Notes: generated by a model not told the origin, from the sequence alone. Counted from the first letter of the stretch, positions 35,132 through 43,856 are shown. The stretch is DNA of 64,000 bases from Clostridiales bacterium (GCA_019418225.1 DYCF01000001.1:43702-107701), one strand, 5' to 3'. Program-made: numbers and translations.

Positions 35132-36004
35132 ATGAGTAAAATTAAAAAGGCAATTATACCAGCAGCTGGACTAGGGACAAGATTTTTGCCGGCAACTAAA
35201 GCACAACCTAAGGAAATGTTACCAATTGTAGATAAACCTACAATTCAGTATATTGTAGAAGAAGCTGTGGCCTCTGGGATTGAAGATATCATTATCGTAA
35301 CAGGACGTACAAAGAAGTCTATTGAAGACCATTTTGATAAATCAGTGGAGCTTGAGATGGAGCTTGAAAAACATGGTAAAAAAGAACTTCTTGAAATCGC
35401 ACGTGCTGTATCTGATATTGCTAATATTTATTACATCCGTCAAAAGGAACCAAAAGGACTTGGTCATGCGATTTTAACAGCTAAGACATTTATTGGTGAT
35501 GAGCCTTTTGCAGTACTTTTAGGAGATGATGTCATTACATCTGAGACCCCATGCCTTAAGCAAATGATGGATAAATATGATGAATATGGCAGCAGTATTT
35601 TAGGTGTACAAACAGTAGCACGTTCAGAAGTTAATAAATATGGTATCGTAGATGGACAACAAATTGGTGAACGTATGTACACAGTTAATAACATGGTTGA
35701 AAAACCAAAAACAGAAGAAGCACCATCTAATGTAGCTGTACTTGGTCGTTATATCATCAATCCAACAATCTTCAAATATCTAGAAAAACAAGAGATTGGT
35801 GCAGGTGGCGAAATTCAGCTTACAGATGCACTTTGCAAACTCGCACAAGAAGAGCCTATGTTTGCTTATGACTTCGTGGGTAAACGTTATGACGTAGGAA
35901 ATAAAATGGGATTCCTTCAAGCAACTGTAGAATTTGCATTAGAGCGTGATGACTTAAAGGATGAGTTTAAGCAATATCTTTTAGATATTACAAAGACATT
36001 TTAA
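35132..36004 (+). CDS. galU: UTP-glucose-1-phosphate uridylyltransferase
   Basis: This 290-residue nucleotidyltransferase has IPAAGLGTRFLPATKAQPKEM, VDKPTIQYIVEEA, RQKEPKGLGHAI and VLLGDDV. It makes UDP-glucose, the source of UDP-galactose through GalE and a donor for many surface glycans. RBS GAGGGAAG precedes the ATG. A bidirectional terminator separates it from the convergent stalk protein gene. Confidence 0.95.
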   Translation: MSKIKKAIIPAAGLGTRFLPATKAQPKEMLPIVDKPTIQYIVEEAVASGIEDIIIVTGRTKKSIEDHFDKSVELEMELEKHGKKELLEIARAVSDIANIYYIRQKEPKGLGHAILTAKTFIGDEPFAVLLGDDVITSETPCLKQMMDKYDEYGSSILGVQTVARSEVNKYGIVDGQQIGERMYTVNNMVEKPKTEEAPSNVAVLGRYIINPTIFKYLEKQEIGAGGEIQLTDALCKLAQEEPMFAYDFVGKRYDVGNKMGFLQATVEFALERDDLKDEFKQYLLDITKTF

Positions 36005-36044
36005 TAAATATATAATATATAATATATAAATAATCTATAAGATT

Positions 36045-36087
36045 AAAAACTAAAAGGGAAAGCCGTGGGCTTTCCCTTTTTTAGTTT
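36045..36087. terminator. Bidirectional terminator between galU and stalk protein
   Basis: A long stem (AAAACTAAAAGGGAAAGCC with GGCTTTCCCTTTTTTAGTTTT) has a 3-nt loop and A/T runs on both arms. It is placed between convergent stop codons. Confidence 0.9.
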
Positions 36088-36089
36088 TA

Positions 36090-37592
36090 TTATTGTGCTG
36101 AATGAATTTGAATTTCACCGTTGTTAAAGTTAACTTTTAAGTTTAATTGTTCAGCAATGAAACGAATTGGTAAGTAAGCTCTATTATCTTGAATTGTAGA
36201 TTTGACATTAGAATCTTCAGAGTCAATTTGAATAACTTGACCGTTTACAACAGCAACATTATAACCAAGAGGCATTTCAATAAGTGTATCGCCACTTTGG
36301 ATGATAGCTGTTTTTGTGCCTGCATTATATTGAATTGGTAAGCCGAGTGCTTCTGAAAGGACTCTTACTGGTACTAAAGTTCTACCATTGCTTACTAAAA
36401 GTTTATTTTTTAAATCTACTTTTTTGTTGTTGACAGTAAGTCCATAGTTAACAGGTGTAGCATGAGTTGTTAATTCTCTTGCTTGCGTTTGAATAAGTTT
36501 TTCTACAGTACTAGAAACAGTAGTTGGTGCAGTAGGTGCTACTGAAAGTGTCGGATTTTCTGGTGTTACTGGTGTTTCTGCTATTGGAGCAGTAGTATTT
36601 GATGAAGAAGTATTACCAGAACTAATAGATCCCCCAGATGATGTTGGCACTTTGTGAATAACAGGGACACTTACTGTAAGTGCTTTTCCTTTGGTTAAAA
36701 GTTGCCCAGGGACAGTGAATGTTAACACATCTGGAATAGAAGTCGTATCAATGTTATCGGCACGCATAGCAAATACAAATTCAGATGCATTGTTAACTTT
36801 AACACTTGATAGACCAGAAGGTTCTTCACCATTAGTTGTTTTTAAATTAAGTGAGCTAAGGATAGATGAATGTAAAGAACCAGCTGCGTATTTAGGATCT
36901 TTAAAAGCAGTATCTTCTAAGCGTACACCAATTTCGAAACGAGAAGAAGCAATATCAGAAGCATAAATAGGGCCTGTGATTACAGTAGCTGAGCCGCCGA
37001 GTAAAGCATTTTCTATGATAGGTACACTTACAGTTACATCTTGCGTTGTAGTTAATAATTGTTTTGGAAGTGTAAATGAAAGTGTATCAGTGATTGAATC
37101 TATATCAAGTACACTAGTTTTGATATTAATTAAGAATTCATGTTCATTATAGATATAAACGCTAGAGACCTTTTTATAATCTTCTTCAGATGCAAGCGTT
37201 TTTAAGTTAAGTGAACTAGTGATGTAAGAAGCAATAGAACTGCCATCCCACTTAGGATCTTTGAGGCTAGTATCTACAAGCTTTACACCAATAGATACAT
37301 AGTCATTTAAGAAGTTTGAAGTATATAAAGTATTATTGTATGTACAGTTAGAGTCAGCAGTTACATCAACCACTACATTAGCCATATCTATGCTAATAGC
37401 AGGCCCAGTAGTAGTTGGCATATCTACATCTAATCCTGGTTTAGTGGTTACATCAATTGCAGAATCTGTAGTTCTTGATGTAAATTGCTTTGTGTGTAGA
37501 GCTGGTTGTTGCTGATAAGCTTGTGCAAAAATTGGAGAAGCAGATTGAGCAACTAATGTGGCTAATAATAAATAAGTCATTCGTTTGTTCAT
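36090..37592 (-). CDS. Secreted stalk-domain (copper amine oxidase-like) protein
   Basis: This 500-residue protein has a signal peptide (MNKRMTYLLLATLVAQSASP, cleavage near IFAQA). Two similar ~100-residue beta modules follow (each with DYVSIGVKL- or RFEIGVRL-type strands, FKDPK/LKDPKW and LxSLNLKT). After a Ser/Thr/Pro-rich linker comes a C-terminal copper-amine-oxidase-like stalk unit (TLVPVRVLSEALGL, AYLPIRFIAEQLNLKV). The modules resemble cohesin/adhesion-type repeats, but I cannot name them. AAAGGA lies ~9 nt upstream of the start and a TATAAT is at 37619-37624 on the minus strand. It is probably wall-associated, with unknown function. Confidence 0.78.
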   Translation of the reverse strand: MNKRMTYLLLATLVAQSASPIFAQAYQQQPALHTKQFTSRTTDSAIDVTTKPGLDVDMPTTTGPAISIDMANVVVDVTADSNCTYNNTLYTSNFLNDYVSIGVKLVDTSLKDPKWDGSSIASYITSSLNLKTLASEEDYKKVSSVYIYNEHEFLINIKTSVLDIDSITDTLSFTLPKQLLTTTQDVTVSVPIIENALLGGSATVITGPIYASDIASSRFEIGVRLEDTAFKDPKYAAGSLHSSILSSLNLKTTNGEEPSGLSSVKVNNASEFVFAMRADNIDTTSIPDVLTFTVPGQLLTKGKALTVSVPVIHKVPTSSGGSISSGNTSSSNTTAPIAETPVTPENPTLSVAPTAPTTVSSTVEKLIQTQARELTTHATPVNYGLTVNNKKVDLKNKLLVSNGRTLVPVRVLSEALGLPIQYNAGTKTAIIQSGDTLIEMPLGYNVAVVNGQVIQIDSEDSNVKSTIQDNRAYLPIRFIAEQLNLKVNFNNGEIQIHSAQ

Positions 37593-37803
37593 ATTAAGTT
37601 ATCCTTTCATGCTGTAATATTATAGATTTCACATTTATAACTTTTAGTTATTCATAATTTTTAGTAATGTGAAATCATTGAGAGAAACCTATTTACGTTG
37701 GTTTCTCTATATAGATTTATAGAAACCCTTTTGCATGTAAAATTCTACCATTTATCTAAATCTTTTACAAGATATGTAATAATCCATAGGCAGTTTATCG
37801 TTT

Positions 37804-37832
37804 TAACATGAAAATTAGAGACCTGTCCCCAA
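37804..37832. repeat. Third copy of the dispersed repeat (TTAGAGACCTGTCCCCAA)
   Basis: This 29-nt copy differs at a few positions from the tandem pair at 1361-1427 and ends with the identical AGAGACCTGTCCCCAA core. The orientation is the same on the plus strand. Confidence 0.8.
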
Positions 37833-37921
37833 GTATTTATACCCCAAGTATTTGTCTCAAAATATGGTAGTGGGGTGGAAGATTATATGTGGTGAATCCG
37901 AAAGATTGGAAGTATTGTTAA

Positions 37922-37951
37922 TTGTAGTTTAAAAAAGAAAAGTGATATAAT
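37922..37951 (+). promoter_or_regulatory. Sigma-A type promoter for galE copy 2
   Basis: TTGTAG (37922-37927), an 18-nt spacer and a perfect TATAAT (37946-37951) lie 44 nt upstream of the galE start. Confidence 0.7.
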
Positions 37952-37995
37952 ATTTAACGGAGATAAAATATTATGGCGTGATGGGAGATGTAAAT

Positions 37996-39000
37996 ATGGC
38001 AATACTAGTGACTGGTGGTATGGGGTATATCGGTAGCCATACTGTTGTTGAACTTTTAGATAAAGGTGAAGAGGTTATTATTGTTGATAACCTTAGTAAT
38101 TCGAGTATAGATGTATTAGATAAGATTGCTGCAATTACAGGCGTGAGACCTACGTTTTATGAGGTGGACTTATTAGATAAAGAAAAACTTGAATTTGTAT
38201 TTAAGGAGCATCATATTGAGTCCGTGATTCACTTTGCAGGGCTTAAAGCTGTAGGTGAATCGGTGCAAATACCGCTTACATATTATCATAACAATATTAC
38301 AGGCACATTAATCTTATGTGAGTTAATGGATAAGTACAACTGTAGAAACCTTGTATTTTCTTCATCTGCAACAGTATATGGGATGAATAATGAGGCGCCA
38401 TTTGAGGAGACAATGCCACTTTCTACAACGAATCCTTATGGGGCAACTAAGCTTATGATTGAGGATATTTTACGTGACCTTTATAAATCAAATCATGAGT
38501 GGCACATTGTACTTTTAAGATACTTTAATCCAATTGGTGCACATGAAAGTGGTTTATTAGGAGAAAATCCAAAGGGAATTCCAAATAATCTTTTACCATA
38601 TGTCATGCAAGTCGCTGTAGGTAAATTAGAGTGCTTAAGCGTTTATGGTGATGACTATGATACAAAGGATGGAACGGGTGTACGTGATTATATTCATGTG
38701 GTGGATTTAGCTAAAGGACATCTTTCAGCACTAGAATATGCAAGAGAGCATGCGGGTGCAGAGGCGATTAATCTGGGAACAGGAAATGGTTACAGTGTAC
38801 TTGAAGTTGTTAAAGCCTTTGAGGAAGCAAGTGCCACACATGTTAATTATCGTATTGCACCAAGGCGAGCTGGAGATATTGCAACATGCTATGCAGATGC
38901 CAGCAAAGCTAAAAGGTTATTAAACTGGGAAGCCCAAAAAACGATTGATGAAATGTGTGCTGATAGTTGGAGATTTATAGAAAAGTTATCGCATCAATAG
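37996..39000 (+). CDS. galE: UDP-glucose 4-epimerase, copy 2
   Basis: This 334-residue GalE has the GGMGYIGSH NAD site, HFAGLKAVGESVQIP, FSSSATVYG, YGATK (catalytic Tyr/Lys) and RYFNPIGAHESGLLGE. All are close to classical UDP-glucose 4-epimerase, more so than copy 1. I chose ATG 37996 because GGGAG lies 8 nt upstream and the protein begins directly at the Rossmann strand. It has its own promoter and terminator, so it is probably a single-gene unit for UDP-galactose supply. Confidence 0.93.
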   Translation: MAILVTGGMGYIGSHTVVELLDKGEEVIIVDNLSNSSIDVLDKIAAITGVRPTFYEVDLLDKEKLEFVFKEHHIESVIHFAGLKAVGESVQIPLTYYHNNITGTLILCELMDKYNCRNLVFSSSATVYGMNNEAPFEETMPLSTTNPYGATKLMIEDILRDLYKSNHEWHIVLLRYFNPIGAHESGLLGENPKGIPNNLLPYVMQVAVGKLECLSVYGDDYDTKDGTGVRDYIHVVDLAKGHLSALEYAREHAGAEAINLGTGNGYSVLEVVKAFEEASATHVNYRIAPRRAGDIATCYADASKAKRLLNWEAQKTIDEMCADSWRFIEKLSHQ

Positions 39001-39013
39001 ATGAAAAAATCGA

Positions 39014-39062
39014 GGTTCTTTAGAGAAGATGAAGCTGTCTTCTCTAGAGGACTTTTAGTTTT
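39014..39062 (+). terminator. Intrinsic terminator after galE copy 2
   Basis: The stem is centred on AGAGAAGA (39022-39029) paired with TCTTCTCT (39038-39045), with partly paired flanks and a T-rich tail (TTTTAGTTTTTT). Confidence 0.75.
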
Positions 39063-39066
39063 TTAC

Positions 39067-39094
39067 TTGAAGGTTGAGGTTTTTTTGATATAAT
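39067..39094 (+). promoter_or_regulatory. Promoter for GT2 and lipid kinase genes
   Basis: TTGAAG (39067-39072), a 16-nt spacer and TATAAT (39089-39094) lie about 40 nt upstream of the GT2 start. Confidence 0.6.
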
Positions 39095-39135
39095 AAACTT
39101 TATTATAAGACTAAAATAGAGACGGAGAAGATAGG

Positions 39136-40017
39136 ATGAAGTTATCCATTATTATAGTGAACTACAATACGTATAAGCTCACTAAACAAACAATTGAAGC
39201 TGTTATTAGTCAAGAAGTAAGTTTTAAATATGAAATAATATTAGTAGACAATGCTTCAACAGATGGAAGTATTCAAAACCTTCAAGAAGACTTTGAGGAA
39301 ATTATTGCAGAAGAGAAGTTGAGAGTCTTTAGAAACGGACAAAACTTAGGATTTGCTAAGGCTAACAATCAAGGTATGAGAGCAGCTAAAGGTTTATATA
39401 TATTATTACTCAATTCAGATACGGTGGTAGGACCGAACTGCCTTGAAAAATGTGTCGTGCAAATTGAGAGTGATAATAAAATTGGAGCATTAGGGTGTAA
39501 GGTAGTTTTACCAGATGGGAAACTTGATCATGCGTGTAAGCGTGGCTATCCGACACCGCGAGCGTCTCTTTATTATTTCTTAGGACTTGATAAAAAAGAC
39601 CCTATTAAGTATGGACAATACGATGCGCTTTATTTAGATGAGGATGAAGTAGGTGAAGTAGATGCCTTAATGGGAGCCTTTATGATGATGCCTAAAGCTG
39701 TACTTGATAAAGTAGGGTTATTAGATGAAGACTTCTTTATGTATGGTGAAGACATAGATTTATGCTTTAGAATAAAAGAGACGGGACTACGTATTTTATA
39801 TTACCCAGAGGTGTATATTACACATTATAAGGGTGGTAGTTCAAAGAAAAGAAGAAACAAAGTTATCTACGACTTCCACAATGCAATGTGGATATTTTAT
39901 AAAAAACATTACTATGATAAATATAATATGTGGATAACCGGTTTAGTTTATGCAGGTATATGGTTGAAGTATGCATTAGAGATTTGTAAAAATTTCTTTA
40001 GGGGAATCTTACATTAA
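39136..40017 (+). CDS. GT2 glycosyltransferase (rhamnosyltransferase-like)
   Basis: This 293-residue GT-A enzyme has SIIIVNYNTYKLT, LVDNASTDGSIQ, GFAKANNQG, LLLNSDT and FFMYGEDIDLCFRI, with a hydrophobic C-terminal helix. The WbbL-like motif set suggests a dTDP-rhamnose or related donor. It differs clearly from the two paired GT2 paralogs in this locus. It has its own promoter and probably forms a two-gene unit with the downstream lipid kinase. Confidence 0.85.
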   Translation: MKLSIIIVNYNTYKLTKQTIEAVISQEVSFKYEIILVDNASTDGSIQNLQEDFEEIIAEEKLRVFRNGQNLGFAKANNQGMRAAKGLYILLLNSDTVVGPNCLEKCVVQIESDNKIGALGCKVVLPDGKLDHACKRGYPTPRASLYYFLGLDKKDPIKYGQYDALYLDEDEVGEVDALMGAFMMMPKAVLDKVGLLDEDFFMYGEDIDLCFRIKETGLRILYYPEVYITHYKGGSSKKRRNKVIYDFHNAMWIFYKKHYYDKYNMWITGLVYAGIWLKYALEICKNFFRGILH

Positions 40018-40074
40018 AACTTTATAATAAACGACTAAACTTAAGACAAAATTAGAGTGGAGAGAGTTGGGAAT

Positions 40075-40992
40075 ATGAAAAAAGAAGCGATATTACTTTA
40101 CAATCCAAAGGCAGGACATAGAACAATCAAGTTTCAAATTGATTTAATTGCCCAGCAGTTACAAGAGTTAGGTTATGGCTTAAGGCTCTTTAGAAGTGCA
40201 AAGCCTGGTGATATTAAGGAATATATCATTGAGCATATTACAACAGACAATACAGATCTCATACTCATCGCTGGAGGAGATGGGACTGTTAATGAATGTA
40301 TTACAGGGATGGGCATTAAAGACATAGATATTCCTATCTTAATCCTACCAGTAGGTACAGCGAATGATTTTGCTAATTCAGCAGGTATTCCATGTAAAAT
40401 ACAAGATACACTTAACTTAATTAAAGAAGATAACTTAAAGTATATTGATATTGGCAAAGTAAACGATAAGTATTTCGTTAATGTATGTAATATGGGACTC
40501 TTTAGTGGCGTATCGCATACAGTAGATTTAGAAATGAAAAAACGCTTTGGTAGATTAGCTTATTACTTTAAGGGATTTGAAGAAGTACAAAACTATCAGG
40601 CAATGGATATGACGATTACTACAGATCATGGCGTTCTAAATGAAAAGTATATTCTTGTACTTGTCTTTAATGGGAAAGGTGCAGGCGGTATGCTTAAGCT
40701 TGCTAAAGATGCGGACATTAGGGATGGTAAGTTTAATTTAGTTTGCATTAAAGATGTAGGCTTCTTTGAAGTACCAGGATTATTCCTTAAAGTATTACAA
40801 GGAGAACATTTAGACGATAGTCGTATAGATTACTTTACTTCATCTCAAGCTAAGATTGAGTGCCATAATCAAGATGCAAATGGTACGCACTTTGTAACGG
40901 ATGTGGATGGTGAAGAAGGACCAGCATTTCCACTCAATATTGAGGTAATAGAAGATAAATTCCGAGTTTACTTGCCTGTAGGAGATGAGTAG
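40075..40992 (+). CDS. Diacylglycerol/sphingosine kinase-family lipid kinase (YegS/DgkB-like)
   Basis: This 305-residue protein has LLYNPKAGH, IAGGDGTVNE (nucleotide-binding GGDGT) and LPVGTANDFANS, plus a C-terminal beta domain ending IEDKFRVYLPVG. DgkB-type enzymes recycle diacylglycerol, which in Gram-positives is released during lipoteichoic acid synthesis. I chose ATG 40075 since GGAGAG is ~10 nt upstream. A GTG at 40057 overlaps that site. A large palindrome begins at its 3' end. Confidence 0.88.
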   Translation: MKKEAILLYNPKAGHRTIKFQIDLIAQQLQELGYGLRLFRSAKPGDIKEYIIEHITTDNTDLILIAGGDGTVNECITGMGIKDIDIPILILPVGTANDFANSAGIPCKIQDTLNLIKEDNLKYIDIGKVNDKYFVNVCNMGLFSGVSHTVDLEMKKRFGRLAYYFKGFEEVQNYQAMDMTITTDHGVLNEKYILVLVFNGKGAGGMLKLAKDADIRDGKFNLVCIKDVGFFEVPGLFLKVLQGEHLDDSRIDYFTSSQAKIECHNQDANGTHFVTDVDGEEGPAFPLNIEVIEDKFRVYLPVGDE

Positions 40993-41168
40993 GAGAAGGG
41001 CCGGTGAGTTTTAGTACCATGTCTGGCTGCACCTTACGTAATTTGTGATGCTCTAAGCTTATGAAATAAAGCAACGCTAAAACCGCTTTAATTCACTTCG
41101 CTAAGAGCATCAACAAATTACTCCGGAGAGGCAGACCAGCCATGGTGCTAAAACTCACCTCTTCTTCT
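40990..41168. repeat. Large imperfect palindrome (element A, ~65-nt arms)
   Basis: The left arm (40993-41058) and right arm (41100-41168) pair over almost their full length. The clearest blocks are GGTGAGTTTTAG-ACCATG, CTGG, and AATTTG(T)TGATGCTCT. About 40 nt lie between, with a smaller inner stem (AAAGC...GCTTT). It is more GC-rich than its surroundings and has no coding frame. A similar element lies at 54251-54447. It may be a non-autonomous mobile or RNA-level structure and could also stop transcription after the lipid kinase gene. Confidence 0.75.
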
Positions 41169-41658
41169 AATCACTGGAGCTTCAGGCAAAACTCTACATT
41201 GCGTTTAAAGCGTTTAAAGTGAATTAAGTTTGCTTGAAGAGAAGTGGCGTAGCGCTCGTTGCACTGCGCTGTTGGAACGGCAATGGTTAGATAAAGGAAT
41301 CGGGTGTACTTGAGATAAAGTAAATAATATAAAGTAGAATATGAGATAGATTAAATAAGAAGACATATTAGTTAAAGCTAGTATGGCTTCTTATTTTTTG
41401 TGTATGAGGAAATACTTTAGGCTCATGTGGGTGGGTGATGTGTTTCTTCATAAAGTTGTTAAAGTTAGCATAAAGTGAGGTTAAAGTGTAAAAATTTTCA
41501 AAAAAGTACTTGATTTTGGAAAAAATATCCTGTATAACATGATTATAACCTTTGCTTGTGGTAAAAAAAGTAAAAAGGGAATGCTAGTGAATTACAAATA
41601 CATATATAAGATAGATGGAATGCAGAAATACAAACGATAAAAGTTTGGAGGGATACAT
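41169..41658. other. Gene-free stretch with a hairpin-rich segment and a promoter
   Basis: Positions 41198-41285 hold a second GC-richer segment: CATTGC...GCAATG flank it, AGCGC/GCGCT lie inside, and a GTGAATTAA stretch is shared in inverse orientation with element A. It looks like a related fragment. A plausible promoter, TTGATT-17-TATAAC, lies at 41510-41538. I see nothing else. Confidence 0.5.
41510..41538 (+). promoter_or_regulatory. Sigma-A type promoter
   Basis: TTGATT (41510-41515), a 17-nt spacer and TATAAC (41533-41538) lie about 120 nt upstream of the small membrane ORF. It could also drive transcription into the structured region beyond. Confidence 0.55.
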
Positions 41659-41997
41659 ATGTTGTGGGAGATGCTATATTGTGTAGTATTTTTTATATTA
41701 CCTTTAGTAGGGATGTTTACAGCTATTGCTGTGAAGGCTTTTGGAAATAGTAATAATGAAGAAGTTGAGTTAGAGGAAGTTGTAGATCGCATTGTAGGAG
41801 GTAACAATGATATAAGAGTTGCTGTTGGTGGCGCTAGAGCAAGAGAAAGATATTACTATGAGAGTAGGATGCGGCCGTGTGAAGGTTTTGAGCAGGGGGC
41901 ATTGGTGATAGATTTTTATGCCTATAGAGAATTGGGAGTCATTAAAATCTTAAAAAGAAGGATGTATGCTAGGGATGGTCCTGGAGACACGAGTTAA
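41659..41997 (+). CDS. Small single-span membrane protein, unknown
   Basis: This 112-residue ORF has a good ribosome binding site (GGAGGG, ~8 nt upstream) and a plausible upstream promoter. The N-terminus is one hydrophobic helix (MLWEMLYCVVFFILPLVGMF). An acidic stretch (NNEEVELEEVVDRI) and an arginine-rich tail follow. I recognise no family. The first ~55 residues look coding. The tail reads less like protein and could be a chance extension into the structured region that follows. Confidence 0.5.
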   Translation: MLWEMLYCVVFFILPLVGMFTAIAVKAFGNSNNEEVELEEVVDRIVGGNNDIRVAVGGARARERYYYESRMRPCEGFEQGALVIDFYAYRELGVIKILKRRMYARDGPGDTS

Positions 41998-42323
41998 GGA
42001 TAGGAACATATTTACATAGATGAGGAGTATGAGGGCAGCTAGAAGGCAGAAAAGAAATAGAAAAGAAATAGAAAACAGAAGGATAGTAAAGTATAAAAAG
42101 TTAAGAATGATGTGAGTCAAGAATGATGTGGGTTGTCGGATAGGGTGACTTGGAGACGTACACTAGAGATGATGAGTAATGAGAGGGCCTGCGATAGAGG
42201 CCAAAGAGAGTGAGACGTACTGAAGGCACTCTGGATGACTTAGGGTATGTAGTCAGAAAGAAGAGGTAAGTAGTAATAAATGTAGGGTTGTAAAAGCGTG
42301 GGTGTATAAGGTATAAGTGCGTA

Positions 42324-42355
42324 GGTATATAGGTATATAGGTATATAGGTATGTA
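42324..42355. repeat. 8-bp microsatellite (GGTATATA), about four units
   Basis: Three perfect GGTATATA units plus one variant (GGTATGTA) lie in tandem inside the gene-free region. The array may vary in length. Confidence 0.85.
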
Positions 42356-42910
42356 GTATGAGGCCTGTGGTGGGGCTGTTGATAATAATAGTGAGGAGAG
42401 AGGTAAAATTGTGAGAGGTAAATAGGAAAAGTAGAGAGGCTATAAAAGTAACGAGGATATGTCATTAGCGCAATGTAACTAATGCGTAGTAACGCGACTA
42501 GACTATAGATATAAACTATTATGTTTGCTTTATAAATGATTATGTAGCCCATTTTGCATAGGCAAATGGCGGCAGTGTACCGCCCTAGAAGAGGGTTTGA
42601 CGATAACATTTGTAGATTAAATGAGTAGCTTATAAATTGGCGGCTATAGTGTAGGAAGGTGAAGTCAGAGGTGCAAAGTGCTGATGAAGAATTCAGATGT
42701 AAGGAAGAAGAAACCTAGTAGACCGTCTAGGTATGTGAGAGGAATAAGTGAGGTAAAAACAGTTTTCTGTAATTATGGGAAAGCGGAGCCCGTGTAGGTT
42801 GCAGAAGGCTAGGTGAGTTTATGAGACGTGATAAGTCATAGTAGGAAAGGAGGAAGAGTTTTAAAATCCCTTTAATTGAAAATAAATAACCATAGCGAAG
42901 GTTTACGCAG

Positions 42911-42956
42911 GGCCATTTTATAAATGATACGGCATTTATAAAATGGCCTATTTTTT
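42911..42956 (+). terminator. Perfect 16-bp intrinsic terminator with no upstream CDS
   Basis: GGCCATTTTATAAATG (42911-42926) pairs with 42933-42948 around a 6-nt loop, followed by TATTTTTTAA. The nearest upstream supported reading frame ends more than 900 nt away. Confidence 0.92.
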
Positions 42957-43155
42957 AACGTTGAAGAAGTAAGTATTTCCCGGAAAATGTTTATAAAATG
43001 AATGTTTTGTAGAAAAAGATACAAAGAAATCATAGGAATAACTAGATTTTATAGATGTGAAATCTATAGAAGAAAAAGATTATAAAAAATTTTAAAAAAT
43101 ATATAGGGAAAGTTTTTTTGAAGGACATATATAAGGGTGTAAGGAGGTGATAAAG

Positions 43156-43350
43156 ATGGCAATCACAACAGAACTTAAAGGAATTAAGTTAGTGCTTGAT
43201 CTAGAAAAAGGTTCTCAAACTATTCCAAACTGCAATCCATCTGCAACAGATGAAAGCTTAAACGCTTTAGGCAAAGCAGTTGCTGGTTTAGTACAGTCTC
43301 CTGTGGAAGCAATCGTTAAGGTTGAAGAAACAGTACTTATTGAGGAGTAA
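43156..43350 (+). CDS. DUF1659-like small protein
   Basis: This 64-residue protein begins AITTELKGIKLVLDLEKG. Its middle (ATDESLNALGKAVAGLVQSP) and its pairing with a DUF2922-like gene match the DUF1659 family of short Firmicutes proteins of unknown function. The ATG lies 8 nt after a perfect AAGGAGG. A GTG at 43147 is part of that site and is not used. High expression is likely from the ribosome binding site. The function is unknown. Confidence 0.8.
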   Translation: MAITTELKGIKLVLDLEKGSQTIPNCNPSATDESLNALGKAVAGLVQSPVEAIVKVEETVLIEE

Positions 43351-43394
43351 TCTAGAAGGAGCAGCAAAATCTTAAATGAAAGGAGGTCATAAAT

Positions 43395-43619
43395 ATGGCT
43401 GAGATTACAAAGAAAAATCTTGTGTTATCTTTTAATACACCAGCAGGTGCAACACTTAAACTAACAATCAATACACCAAATGAATCACTTACATCTGAAG
43501 AAATCAGCAAAGCTATGGATGCAATTGTTGATGCAAGAGCTTTTGGTGAAGAGCAAGTTGTAGCTACTAAGGAAGAAGCTAAATATGTTATCCAAGAAGT
43601 AGAAGCAATTGAACTCTAA
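43395..43619 (+). CDS. DUF2922-like small protein
   Basis: This 74-residue protein has the DUF2922 pattern (NLVLSFNTPAGATLKLTINT, LTSEEISKAMDAIV). It lies 44 nt after the DUF1659-like gene with its own strong AAAGGAGGT site, and a terminator follows. The two families commonly occur together in Firmicutes. The role is unknown. Confidence 0.85.
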   Translation: MAEITKKNLVLSFNTPAGATLKLTINTPNESLTSEEISKAMDAIVDARAFGEEQVVATKEEAKYVIQEVEAIEL

Positions 43620-43687
43620 GATTTAGTCAGAAGAGTTGATTGATGCAAAATGGAAATAATTTCATTATATATGGAACTAATCATGAG

Positions 43688-43725
43688 AAGGAGTCGTCTA
43701 TATTCAATAGACGACTCCTTTTTAT
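43688..43725 (+). terminator. Intrinsic terminator after the DUF2922-like gene
   Basis: A perfect 14-bp stem AAGGAGTCGTCTAT (43688-43701) pairs with 43707-43720 around a 5-nt loop, then TTTAT. Confidence 0.93.
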
Positions 43726-43856
43726 CATGCCTCTTATTGTATTTTCAATGAGTTTAGACTAGAATAGAGATAAGATGTGACTAGAATGTAAATAAAAAAG
43801 GAAGTTTTCATAAATAGAAATCAAGAAACTGATATAAAAAGAAAAGGGGACAAATA

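Larger units (their letters stand above)
37593..37995. other. Intergenic region with inverted repeats and a GAGACCTGTCCCCAA copy
   Basis: These 403 nt lie between divergent genes. They contain an 11-bp inverted repeat (GATTTCACATT at 37625-37635 with 37666-37676), a 9-bp hairpin AGAGAAACC/GGTTTCTCT (37681-37708) and one diverged copy of the dispersed repeat (37804-37832). The galE promoter is at 37922-37951. No coding frame is supported. Confidence 0.65.
42100..42956 (+). ncRNA. Candidate large structured non-coding RNA
   Basis: More than 1.1 kb without a supported gene ends in a perfect 16-bp intrinsic terminator (42911-42956), so something non-coding is probably transcribed here. The plus strand is purine-rich and carries many short local hairpins: GGCCT/AGGCC (42186-42202), AGAGTG/CACTCT (42207-42232), CATTAG/CTAATG (42463-42484), GCGT/ACGC (42484-42495), CCATTTtGC/GCAAATGG (42549-42569), GGCGG/CCGCC (42568-42584) and ACCTAG/CTAGGT (42713-42732). 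The length and layout recall the large ornate bacterial RNAs (ROOL, GOLLD, OLE), but I cannot match it to one. The 5' end is not defined. Confidence 0.45.

Noticed and set aside
42253..42609. 118-residue minus-strand ORF rich in Tyr, Leu, Thr and His
   Set aside because: No ribosome binding site. It crosses the GGTATATA microsatellite and several hairpins, and its low-complexity composition mirrors the purine-rich opposite strand.
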